From Scenedesmus sp. ARA3 (lineage: Eukaryota; Chlorophyta; Chlorophyceae; Sphaeropleales; Scenedesmaceae): DNA of 64,000 bases. This document shows positions 11,519 through 21,767 of this stretch, piece after piece (the first letter of the stretch is position 1; the number at the start of each line of letters is the position of its first letter). The translations under genes and the position numbers were made by a program. The stretch lies in the NCBI GenBank assembly GCA_004335835.1, contig RWJK01001560.1:1-64000 (forward strand), written 5' to 3'. The notes under the pieces were generated by a model. That model worked only from the letters and a program-made list of their open reading frames with translations, had not been told where the DNA came from and did not search any database.

Positions 11519-13564
11519 ATGTTGAGCAGAACGGTAGCACCTAGGATAGGGCTCTCTGCCCTGCTGCAAACCCTTTGTAGCACTCATCAAAGAGCTTGGC
11601 TGGTGAGCTGCTGTAGTTCCAAGCCTGCAAGGCAAATGCAGCAGGTGTACTGTTTGCCATTGGTACTCGTGCTCCGTGACTTTGCCTCCCCATTTCTTCG
11701 TGTCAGGAGGCACCAACTGAGCACTTGTGTGTCGGTTGCCATACATCCTGACTGCAGGCCACAGCAACAGCAGCAGTGCAAGATCTCGGCGATGCAGCAT
11801 CAAGCGCCAGCACACTAGCAGAGCAAGCGGCACAAACACCAGCAGTACCTGAGCAGCAGCAGCAGCAGCAGCAGCAACATGGCAGCTTACACCAGCAGTA
11901 TCTGTACCAGATTCCCCAAGCAGAGCAGCAACTGCCACGGCTGCCTAAGTTCATCCCTGTAGCGTCAGAACAGCAGCCGCTGCCAATCCTGCAAGCATTG
12001 CAGCTGGTGCAGGTGTGAGGTTGACTGCTTGCGAAACATCCTTGTTGGCAGCCAAGCTTTGTAGCACCTGCTCATCGTTGTCACTGTTGCCATGCAACTG
12101 TGCATGTGCTTGCTCTATCGCGCGGCAGCACCCTTCGAGGTGATGCCACCTTGTGCACTGAGCCCTGTTTGCAAGCAATCACGCTGTGTTGCAGCTGCCG
12201 ACAGCCAGCTGTCACCAAACAACACTCCATACTCGCCAAGCCACCTATCCCATTACGCACTGCTGCTCCTCCTTCCCTCCTCCTCCTGATCCTGCTGCTG
12301 CTGCTGCCGCTGCTTGGTCACCTTCACAGTCGCGTGCACGGGCCAAGTTCCCTGAGACCGTGGAGGCGCATGTGCGGCTCAAGGTGGACCCGCGCCGCGG
12401 TGACCAGATGGTGCGGGGCGCTGCAGTGCTGCCCTTCAGCCTGGGCAAGCCGCTGCGCATCGCAGTGTTTGCCGAGGGCCCCGACGCTGACGAGGCTCGT
12501 GAAGCAGGTGCATATGGCGGCTGGCGGCAGCAGCAGCAGCAGCAGGAGAAGCGGGCAATAGCTGGGGCAGGCCAGAGTAGGAGGCGCAGTCCTGCATCTG
12601 TATGACCAGCCTGGCAGCTACCCCCATACGGCGGCCGCCTCGCCTCATCAGCTTGCAGGATTGCACACTAAACAAAGTATAACTAGTAGTGCCCAGCTGC
12701 GCTTGGCTCGCTCTCTCAGCCGTTGCCCCTGCTGCTGCCGTTGCTGCTGCTGCTGCTGCTGCGTCTGCTGCAGGCGCGGACATCGTGGGCTCTGAGGAGC
12801 TGGTGGCTGCGGTCCTTGAGTCCAAGGGCAAGGGCCTGGACTTCAACGCTGTGGTGGCCACGCCCGACATGATGCCCAAGCTGGTCAAGCTGGGCCGCAT
12901 CTTGGGGCCCAAGGGGCTCATGCCCAACCCCAAGGTGGGCTTGCAGCACGATCCTGTGCACTGTATTCAGTTGCTTCCCCGATGCTCCAGCATCAAGATG
13001 GGCAGCCTGACAGCCTCAGACGCAGGGGGCGGGGGTGGCGGGAAGATTGCAGCGGCCCTATGCGCTCTGTTCTCGAAGCTGAAGTGAATTAACAGTGTGA
13101 CTGGGTACATGCAGGCGGCACATGTGTCGAGCAGCCATACACCTGCGTGCAGATCTGCCTCACGGCGTCCTGGCTGCTGCTGCTGCTGCTGCTGCTGCTG
13201 CCGCTGCTGGCTGCAGATGGGTACGCTCACCACGCAGGTGGCTGCCGCCATTGCCGACCTGCGGCGCGGCCGCGTGGAGTTCAAGATGGACCGCACAGGC
13301 ATCGTGCACGCGCCGCTGGGCCGCGTCACGTTTGATCTGAAGCAGCTGCAGGCAAACATCGGAGCGCTTACTGCTGCGCTGCTGGCAGCCAAGCCTGAGG
13401 CCATCAAGGGTGGCCTGCCAAAGTATGTGAAGAGTGTGCATGTGTGCAGCAGCATGGGGGCGGCTGTGCCAGTGGAGGTGTCGTCGCTGCTGGCAGCAAT
13501 GGAGGTGGCAGCAGGCGTGCTGGCGCGGCAGGCGGGCAAGGCGGCTGCCGGGGCGGAGGCGTGA
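11519..13564 (+). CDS. Mitochondrial-type 50S ribosomal protein L1 (uL1m)
   Basis: Five exons: 11519-11602, 11758-12012, 12330-12507, 12774-12934 and 13217-13564, 341 residues, phases consistent. uL1 binds 23S rRNA at the L1 stalk and helps release deacylated tRNA. Exon 1 encodes [19 protein letters not shown], an Arg-containing amphipathic sequence typical of a mitochondrial presequence. A Gln-rich linker (exon 2) precedes the uL1 domain from about residue 114. The domain holds [42 protein letters not shown], then GLMPNPK joined across the intron to MGTL, and [11 protein letters not shown]. The DQMVRG and PDMMP wording is closer to alphaproteobacterial than to cyanobacterial L1, which supports mitochondrial rather than plastid use. 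The start was chosen because the ATG at 11519 gives both a presequence and the right phase. TGTAA lies at 13685-13689. Confidence 0.87.
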
Positions 13565-14740
13565 TGCAAGCATCGGCCGCCGCTGCAGCTGTACGCCAGC
13601 AAATAGTTTGATACGAGTGCCAGCCACGGTTGAGGTTGACAAGCTGCTGTGTCGTTGGCTCACAAGCGGGCTGTGTTCCTGTGATGTAACGCGCAAACCG
13701 TGGTGGTGCGGTGCTCGTGTAGGGTGTGGAAGGCTGGTGGGTCAACAGCATTAGCAACAGCGCGCAACAAGCGCTGCCTGGTGGCGGGTCGGCTGTTCCT
13801 GGGGCTGCTTGCAGCCGGTTGCTTCACTGATCTGAAACTCCTTATACTGATCTCAGACGCACGATGGCGTGTGTGGCTATCAGCACCCTTTGGCACATGC
13901 ACAGTGAGCTTGCGTTCATAACCGCTGTTGCCCTGGTCTGTCACAATAACGTGGCTTTGTTATTAGATGCAGTTTTGCATTCCTGTCGCCATTGCGACAG
14001 CTCACGCATCTGTACTTCTGCATCCGGCTGCTGTACTGCTTTTCATGCCACATTGACATCAAGCGGCAGCAAGTAGTACAAGTAAGGCGCTCTAATAGCC
14101 GGCCAATTTTTTCTCTGGGTTCGTCGTGCTGCGTTTCCGCTGGAAAAGCAGCCCGGTCTTAGCGAACCCGCTGCGGTCCGCAGTTCCTGTGCCGTCCTAA
14201 ATGCCGGCATGTGCACTGGATGCTCAACTTAGTCAGTACTTTACATTTTTATCTTATCGTGCTACACGTTGCTTGCATCAGCTGGCCCAAGGACCGACCT
14301 TCAACTGCGGGTCACCCTTTAGCCACTCACAGACGAAGACAGGCATACAGTGTTCAGTCGTAAAGGGGAACTGCTGGTGCCGGCTGTGGCTTCAGCGGGC
14401 GTGTGCGGCTTGTTCAGGCAGAGAAACAGCAGGAGCACAGGTGCGTCTCCCTGCTGTCGGCAGCATGCGTGCTGCAGTCGAATCCGCAAATCTGGTCTTC
14501 AGGGTGAATCTGTGCCCAGCTCCGGGCTTACCGGCGCCATGCGTGTCCGGCACAACTGGCAGTCCGCAGACCGCGCCGCGTGCGCTGACTGCCTGCAGGA
14601 TCCACACCGCTCCTCACTGGTTGCTTTGCAGGCGTCTACGTATATAACAACGTCGCCACGAGCCCGCCTTGGTCTCACCAAGCGCCTGCCAGCTATTGCT
14701 GACACCTGGCTCTGCAGCAGCACAGCAGCTGCAGAGAGGC
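13565..14740. other. Interval between uL1m and SAND/TDBD-like gene
   Basis: No coding similarity is seen. A TGTAA at 13685-13689 may end the uL1m transcript. From about 13850 the sequence loses the triplet-repeat character and becomes more AT-rich, as expected for the promoter and 5' leader of the next gene. Confidence 0.45.
13685..13689 (+). terminator. Candidate polyadenylation motif TGTAA after uL1m
   Basis: TGTAA lies about 120 bases after the stop codon of the uL1m gene, on the same strand. Confidence 0.45.
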
Positions 14741-17088
14741 ATGGTGTCAGCCGAGGCCCACGCTCCGACAGTAGCGTTACCAGCAGCCTTGGGTGCCGTT
14801 GAGCGTGCAGTTGACAACGGTGCTGATGCAGACGGCGTCAGGATGATGGAGGAAGGTGCGGCACCAGCAATGGTCCCTGCGCCAGCACCCGCGTCCCCAG
14901 CAGCAGACTGCCACAGTCCTGCGGTTGGGACAGCAGATGCTGACGAACAGCAAGAGGATGAGCAGCAGCAGGAGGAGGCCACAGTCGCCATGCTGGCGAT
15001 GCTGGCATCTGCAGCAAAACAAAGCACCTCAGCAGGTGCTGCTGGCGCGCAGCATGGCAGCAACTTTGACAACCAGCACCTGTATGAAGACGAAGACACA
15101 GACGGAGCAGCAGAAGTTCATCAGCTGGGCACATACAGCGCCAAGCGCACCAGCAGCTCAGCAGGCCTACAGGCGGCAAAGCGGCACAACAAGCAGCAGC
15201 GCAGGAGTGGCTCTGGGCCACACACCGGCTCATCACCCTCGCCCTCAGACTCCCCTGTCTCCATGGGTGACACGGCAGCAGCAGCGGCGGCGGCAGCAGC
15301 AGCAGCAGCGAGCCTCTACAAACTGTCCTCAGCAACCGCCAGCGAGTTTGAAGCAGGCATGGCAGCACACAGGGCAGACTATGCAGGGGCGCCGCCGCAT
15401 GCCGGCCCGCTAGGCCAGGTGATGCAGGGCAACTCTGGAGGCAGCAGCGGCGCAGTTGCTGGCGGGGCCAGCGGCAAGGACACACCAATGCAGATTATGG
15501 GGCAGCTGGTAGACAGTGGGGTGCTGCCAGACTGCAGGCCTGACACGCACTGCTACGTCAAGTGTGGCAATGTGCAGGGCGTGTTCTCTCTGGCCAGCGG
15601 CACGGTGCTGTGCCTGTGCAACGAGTGCAGCGACACCAGCGGCGGCCCGGTGTGGTTTGCGCCGGCAGCCTTTGAGCGCCACGGCGGCATGGCTGCCAGC
15701 AAGAAGTGGCGCGGCAGCATACAGGTGGGCGCAGTGCGGCAGCGGTGGCAGCGGCTGGAGGCGCTGCTGCACACGGCGTTTGCTTGCCGTTCTACCCCTG
15801 TAGCCTTTTATATACAAACTTCACTCAGGCCTCGTGTTGCGTATCAGTCGCCTCTGTTCTGTAGTGCCTGCACTTGTGTCTCACTATCGATCTTTGTGCT
15901 GCTTCCCGCTGCTTATTATCACCACCTGCCAGGTGAAGGGCTTGTCCAGCCGCAAGACACTGGGGCAGTGGCTGGATGAGCGCGGTGTGACAGCCAAGCC
16001 GCGCCTCACCCTGGCAGACCAAGTGCAGCAGCACTCAACGCCAGGCGAATCCAAGAAGTCACGCAGCAGCGCAGCAGCAGCAGCAGCACAGGCAGCAGCG
16101 CAGGCGGCGGCAGCAGGCGGCGCAACAGCGGGAGCGCGCGCGGCTGAGGAATTGGCGGTCGCGGCTGCCAATGCAGCGCGGCTGACTGCTGGCGGCAATC
16201 ACAAGGCGCCTGCGGCTGTGCCGGCGTCTGCAGGAGGCAGCTGGGGCAGCGCAGCACTGCAGGTGCGCAGGCAGTTACATAATCTTGGCAGCATCTGTAT
16301 AGCAGTTGAGGTGCTGCTGCATATGCTTGCATCGGCGCCTTGCAGGATGCTCAACAACCCAGGCCGCCGACATTGAACTCACCCTGATGGTGTTTGTCCT
16401 GTCACCGCTTTGTCCGCAGGCTGCTGCTGCTGTCACTGCCATGCGTGGCGCGTCAGCAGGGCTGGACTTGGACTCCCTGGACCTTGGCCACTCAGGCCCT
16501 GCAGCAGCAGACCCCATGAGGCAGCTGCAGCAGCTTGTGCGCGGCAGCAGCATCCCTGCAGACCACCACCAGCCGCAGCACCACCGCCAGCGGCAGCAGC
16601 AGCAGCAGCTGGTGGAGCGCGGCGCCGTGCATCAGCCTGGCAGGATCCAGCGCTTGCTGGCTGACCTGACGGGTGCACCTGCTTCGGCAGCGTCATACTC
16701 ACGAGCAGCACAGCTGCTGGCGGCGCAGCCGGAGCAGGAGCAGCAGCATGCACACGCCAAGGAGCTGCAGCAACAGCAGCAGGCGTTTGAAGGCTTCATG
16801 CAGCAGCTGCAGTGGCTGCAGCAGGCATCAGCAGAGCCTGTGCACCCAGCACCGCCACCTGTGCCCGTGCCAGAGCCTGCAGCCCCTCGCAGCAGCAACG
16901 CAAATGTTGATCCTCTCTCGCTGCTTGTTGAGCTGCTGCCAGACCTGTTTGGAGGTGACAAGGCTGCTGCTGCATCAAGTTTGAGGGCGGCAGCGGAGGC
17001 AGCAGCAGCAGCGGCAGCAGGTCCTGAGGCGCAGCAACAGGGTGTGGGCAAGGTGCAGGGTGCTGCAGCATCCAGCTCAAAGCAACAG

Positions 17089-17146
<58 letters not shown>

Positions 17147-17871
17147 GTGGATCGAGGCGGCCACTGAGTGAGCTGCTCACCCTGGCAACATCCACAGCAG
17201 CGAGTGACCCTGGAGCAGCATCAGCCTTGCTGATGGAGGCGCTGCAGCAGCAGCTGCAGGGTCAGCCTGTCAGCTGCAAGCAGGCTGCCGCTGGCGCTGC
17301 CGCTGCAGCTGCAGGGGCAGGCGAAGCAGTGCTGAGCGCTGCAGCAGATGGCGCAGCTGCAGCAGCCGCTGCTGACGACTCCTCAGCATTAGGCGGCGCT
17401 CCCAAAAAGCGCCGCACCAAGCACACTTCAGCCTCGGCTGCGTTCGCAGCCATTGCTGCAGCAGCGGCGGCGGCAGCGGCAGCAGCAGCTGCAGCAGAGG
17501 AGGAGGAGGAGCTGCTGGGCGAGGCGGCGATTGACATGGCTGCAGGGCAGCGGGGGTCGTCGAGTGATTTGCAGCAGCACCAGCAGCAGCACCAAAATGC
17601 GGCTGCAGCTGCGCCGGCTGATGGTGCAGCCGCAAGCAGCCCGCTGGGTCATGAGCTGCAGCTGGCAGCGCAGCTGGGGGCACTGCTGCAGCAGCGCAGG
17701 AGCGAGGCAGCTCAGCAGCAGCAGCAGCAGCAGCAGCATGGCTTTGGGGCTGCTGGTTTGCAGGCTGGCAGTAGTGCTGGGCTGGCTGGCGAGGCGATAC
17801 TAGCTGCGTTGCTGGACTTGTCCAAGAGCGCAGCTGCTGCAGCTGCTCGTGCCGGCGGCGGCGGCGCATGA
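14741..17871 (+). CDS. Nuclear protein with SAND/TDBD-like domain and Gln/Ala-rich tail
   Basis: Three exons fit: 14741-15724, 15933-16262 and 16420-17871, about 921 residues. The only globular-looking part is at about residues 265-345: CYVKCGNVQGVFSL, CLCNECSDTSGG, WFAPAAFERHGG, ASKKWRGSIQ, then across intron 1 RKTLGQWLDERG. A Cys-rich core followed by F-x-x-H-x-G and K-K-W-x-x-S-I resembles SAND domains and the Tify-binding (TDBD) domain found next to plant PHD fingers, both nuclear DNA- or chromatin-associated. The rest is low complexity, including an 18-Gln run at 17092-17145 and several Ala runs. PKKRRTK near 17402 is a plausible nuclear localisation signal. I chose the donor at 15725 (GTGGGC) because phase and family wording agree; reading through to about 15790 would add a few residues. 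A further 5' exon cannot be excluded. A transcription or chromatin regulator is inferred. Confidence 0.68.
17092..17145 (+). repeat. (CAG)18 tract coding for polyglutamine
   Basis: Eighteen uninterrupted CAG codons lie in the last exon of the SAND/TDBD-like gene. Purity without CAA interruption suggests recent expansion or instability. Confidence 0.9.
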
Positions 17872-18286
17872 TTGCTTTATGTATGTGCTAGCTGCGGCTT
17901 GTTGCTCATGCGGCGCTGGCAACAGGGGCATTCCTGTCTGCAGGCTCGCCGCAGATGTGAAAATGCGCCACGGCAATGGTAGATACATATGTGCCGAGGG
18001 TGGCTGAAGGTTAGCTGTCACTGCGTGCTATCACTGCATGTGTTCTTATGTCATATGTCCTCCAGTGCCGCTTGAGCTGGTATATCCGGTGTGACTAGCA
18101 TTCTCTCTCTGTCGGTATGACCTACAACTAAATTACGCTGGATGTATCGCTGTTTGTGTCTTGCATGTGTGAGTGCCTCACACATGTGAATCAGTTGACC
18201 ATCAATGATTGCTTGGTGCACACCACTGTGGCACGGCAGCAGGCACCTTGGTGCTTCCTAACGCAGGTCTTTGTCTTGATTTCGCT

Positions 18287-18316
18287 ATGACTGCAACTGC
18301 AGGCTGTTGCAGTCAT
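18287..18316. repeat. 11-bp inverted repeat with 8-base loop
   Basis: ATGACTGCAAC (18287-18297) pairs exactly with GTTGCAGTCAT (18306-18316). It lies about 420 bases downstream of a stop codon, in a convergent interval. Confidence 0.8.
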
Positions 18317-19492
18317 GCTGACATGCAGCTACCTGAATAATTTAACGACACGGTGACGGGTTGACAGGCAGACTATGTACCGTGTTGTGCGCATTGTTGA
18401 TCATTTGAGCAGCCGTGCACACATCTGTGCGCGTCTCACCGCCCCGCCTTTGCGTTTCCTCTGGCTGCATGCAGTCACCATTATCTATTACGCCTCTGGT
18501 AGTTGTGGGCCAGGCTTGCAAGCTGGTCAGCAGCCGTTCTTAGCAGTACTTCCCAAATGATTGGACGCAGCAGTTGACCTTATGAGCTCTGGAGGCCAGG
18601 ATCCTGGCCTGTTTGCTCTTGCTTTGCTCTGAATGTCAATGTCATTGTCATGCCTGCAAGGCTGTGGCAGCATCATAGCCATGGCGACTTGCTGTTGTTG
18701 CCATGGTGCGTTGTGCATTGCGCTAGCTCTGGCGCTGTTGCCGCAGAGGCAACCGAGGCATGTGTGGCAGCATGTGCACATGAGCATCTTAGGACGGCTA
18801 CTTGCTGCTGATGCATACGGCGCCGCCTCCGTTAGCACACCTTTTCCACTCGCTGTGCTCGTTCTGGCTTTCTTGCATTGGCATCAGGCAGGCGTAGCAA
18901 TATGCTTTGCTCATGAATAGTCATGCATTGTGTCTGCATTTTTTCTTTTTGGGTCAGCTCTGCTTGTGTGTATGCATGCATGTGCAAGAGGCTACTTATG
19001 TCGGTTTCTCCTTCTTAGGAATGGCGCTCACCATGTGTGCTCCCTGCTTGCATGTTGCATCGTGCATGCTGCCTGTACCACACTCGTGCGCCGGCCTGCA
19101 CAAGCGGTTGTGGCCAGGCGTGCGTTGCAGGTGTGCTGCTAGCGCTGTGTCTGAACAAAGCACATCCTCAACAACACCATATGACGTTTTTTTAGGTCGC
19201 ATTGGGTCATGTGACAATGTGCACCATGGCTGCAACGTCAGTCCATGCAAAGCATATGCAAGTAACTAGTGCAACCTTTGGGACACCATTGACTCAGCCG
19301 AGCCTGGATGGCTGGGTGGTACTGGCGAATAGCAACGTTGCGGCTATGCTGCTGTAAACATGACATGTTCCAGATGTATGCTGCTGCACAACAGAAAGCA
19401 GCATAGGCGCAAGTGCTTGAAATATGTCTGTTGCAACTCTGCACTGCATAAGAAATGAAACCAAATGAAACCACTCTACATATAGGTAGGTA

Positions 19493-19512
19493 CCTGACCC
19501 TGCAGGGTCAGG
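19493..19512. repeat. 20-bp perfect palindrome
   Basis: The half-site CCTGACCCTG is followed directly by its reverse complement, with no loop. It lies about 290 bases beyond the stop of the minus-strand acidic protein. Confidence 0.85.
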
Positions 19513-19804
19513 CATGCCATGGTGTGCACCAGTTCAACTAGAAACTTCATCACTCATCATATACATGTTGCCCTCAAATCGTGCCGATGTGTATGCAGCC
19601 ATATTCAAACAAATCGTTCCAGTTGTGCCGATGTGGCTGGCACACACCAATCAACAATCTGTATGGCTTGAAACCATGCAACGCATGCACCACTCTGTCC
19701 CATCAAGGCTGCACATACCAACCACAACCATTGCCAGGCAACACCCAGCCGCAACCACTACTATACAGGCTTCACAATAGCCAGCTGCGCTGCACACGCG
19801 CGCC

Positions 19805-20722
19805 TCAGCGCAACCGCAGCGACTCTGCCAGGGCGCTGCGCAGCGAACTCTGCTGCTGCTGCTGCTCGCTGGCACTTTCACTATCCTCCTGCTCCCTGAG
19901 GTCATCCACCTCCTCCTCATCCTCCCATGCCTCATCAAACTCGACATCATACTCCCCAACATCATCGTCCTCACCTCTGTAGCCATAGCTGCCAGCCCTG
20001 CCTGACATGTGGCGTGAGGTGGCCAGCTCGCCATCCCCAACCCACTCCGGATCATCCAGTGCCTCACCCTCTTCAATCTCAACCTGGTCAAAGTCAAACA
20101 CTTCCTCATCTTCATCCAGCAGCACCTCCAGCTCATCTTCCTCCATCAGGTCCTCATCCTGCTGGTCTCTGATGTTCATGCGCTTGTGAGGCGCTGCAGA
20201 GGAGTGGAACAGCCGGTGGCACGGCAGGGGAGCATGCTGCTGCTGTGTGTTGCTTGCAGCGGCAGCGTGAGGCGCTGCAGGCAGCGGCACGCTGGCACAT
20301 GGCAGCGGCTGCGGCTGATGGGTGCTGTACTGTGCACAGTAGTGGGTCAGCTGCTGCCATTGCTGCTGCAGCTGTGCCAGGGTGGGGAGTGTTCCAATTG
20401 GCGTGTAGGGGCTTGGGCTGGCGCACTGGTGTCCACTGCTGCCGGCAACGACAGTGCTGTGACGAGCCTGGCGTGCTGTTGAGCTTGTGTTTAGTCCCTG
20501 CACGCAATGACTTCTATGAGTAACTTATCACGCAGCATCTGCCTGAACAGCAGCAGCAGCAGCAGCAAGAGCAGCAGCAGCACCACAACTTGCACACAAG
20601 CTGCATGGGCTCACCCGAGCTTGTGCTGCCGCCAGCACATCAAGTTGTAGTCCTGCTTGACCAATGTAGCTGCAACACCCGATGCATCGTGGAAGCAACC
20701 CACGCAAGTATGAGCTCGACAT
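19805..20722 (-). CDS. Acidic protein of unknown function, possibly organelle-targeted
   Basis: Two exons, 20722-20615 and 20497-19805, give 266 residues in one phase. I do not recognise the family. The N-terminus (MSSSYLRGLLPRCIGCC) is basic and hydrophobic without acidic residues, like an organelle presequence, and a second HRLFHSSAAPHKR segment lies near residue 130. The C-terminal half is strikingly acidic (runs such as EEDELEVLLDEDEE and EDEEEVDDLRE) and ends in a short Gln run and a basic tail. A nuclear or nucleolar acidic protein is an alternative if the predicted targeting is wrong. The intron has a GTGAGC donor and a GTGCAG acceptor. It is divergent from the secreted-protein gene. 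Confidence 0.6.
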
Positions 20723-21767
20723 GAAGCTATGTAGATGTGAGGATAGCGGCCCTTCTGGGCCCCACCGGTGCGTTCACAGAGGTAATGTTTGTATATGTGT
20801 AGGAACGAGGAACGAGCGATTGTAAATTCGCGGCCTTGTCAACAAGGGCTGTTGGGCATTCGCAAGGAATCCCTCAGGCTGACGCTGACACAAGCCACCA
20901 ACAACCAGAATATGCGTACACTGTTTGTGTGTCTCAAACAATGTTGCAGTTGCGCAAGGTATGCTGGTCTTCGGGCAGCAGGTGTTTGTGCATAACAACA
21001 TCCTGCTGATGGCACGAACGTCGGGATACATGCACAGATCCCTGCCAGGGAACATAACGAAATTCGTGCAACGTACGCTGTGCCTGCACAACAATTGCAC
21101 TGCAGGGGTATCACAGCCCAGTCACTGGCACTCCAGCTGGCAAACCTTCAATTGAGTGAAACTACGAGGTGGGCATGAAGCGTGGTACAACGGTCACATT
21201 GCCTGATTAAGATCAGAATCAGCTTGTCTGGTGCGGGTAGAGCAAGAGGACGCGCCGCCCCAGATCAAACAGCCACGAGGGGTCTGCTGCTAAGCTCAGC
21301 CTGTGTCAGATGTCCGAGACTGCTGCATGCGTCCTGCTTTAATGTAGATTTATATGGGTGTGAAAGTGGTCGTACATGCCTTTGGCGCGATCGTGCTCAC
21401 ATGCGAGCTGGCTGGGAAGCAGGGGCCCCTGGAGGCCCTTGGCCTCCTGGCCCGCGCGCGCTAGTGACCGCGGTCTGCAGAACATACAATTTATACAGCG
21501 TAGACTCTGCACAACAGGCGCTTAAAGATAGCTCATGGGTTGCGGGTGTGCGACTGAAAGCAGCAGCGATTCACCAGCGATTCGACAGTCATCCTGCAAG
21601 AAGAGCTGTTAACACTGCTTGAGAGAGTACGTGCCAGCTGGGGTGGCCAGCCACATGACAGCAAGAGCTATTTGCTGCGTGTGGTGCACGGCACCATCAG
21701 GCACTTCCATCATCAAGCACTCCTTGCTGCTGCTGATGTGTGTGTTTGCAACGCTGCTGCAGGCATC
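20723..21767. promoter_or_regulatory. Divergent interval between acidic-protein and secreted-protein genes
   Basis: Both start codons face outward, so promoters should be here. One open frame at about 20925-21155 has plausible composition but begins without ATG and shows no family similarity. I leave it unannotated. Confidence 0.4.

Larger units (their letters stand above)
17872..19804. other. Convergent intergenic interval
   Basis: The SAND/TDBD-like gene and the acidic-protein gene end towards each other here. No frame has recognisable coding content. Two perfect hairpins (18287-18316 and 19493-19512) lie within it. Confidence 0.5.

Noticed and set aside
15725..15800. Read-through of the SAND/TDBD-like exon 1 beyond the GTGGGC donor (RQRWQRLEALLHTAF)
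   Set aside because: It looks coding, but no good donor follows; splicing at 15725 joins KKWRGSIQ to a family-like continuation in the same phase. Not fully excluded.
20925..21155. Plus-strand open frame in the divergent interval
   Set aside because: No ATG in a suitable place, no splice partners and no family similarity.
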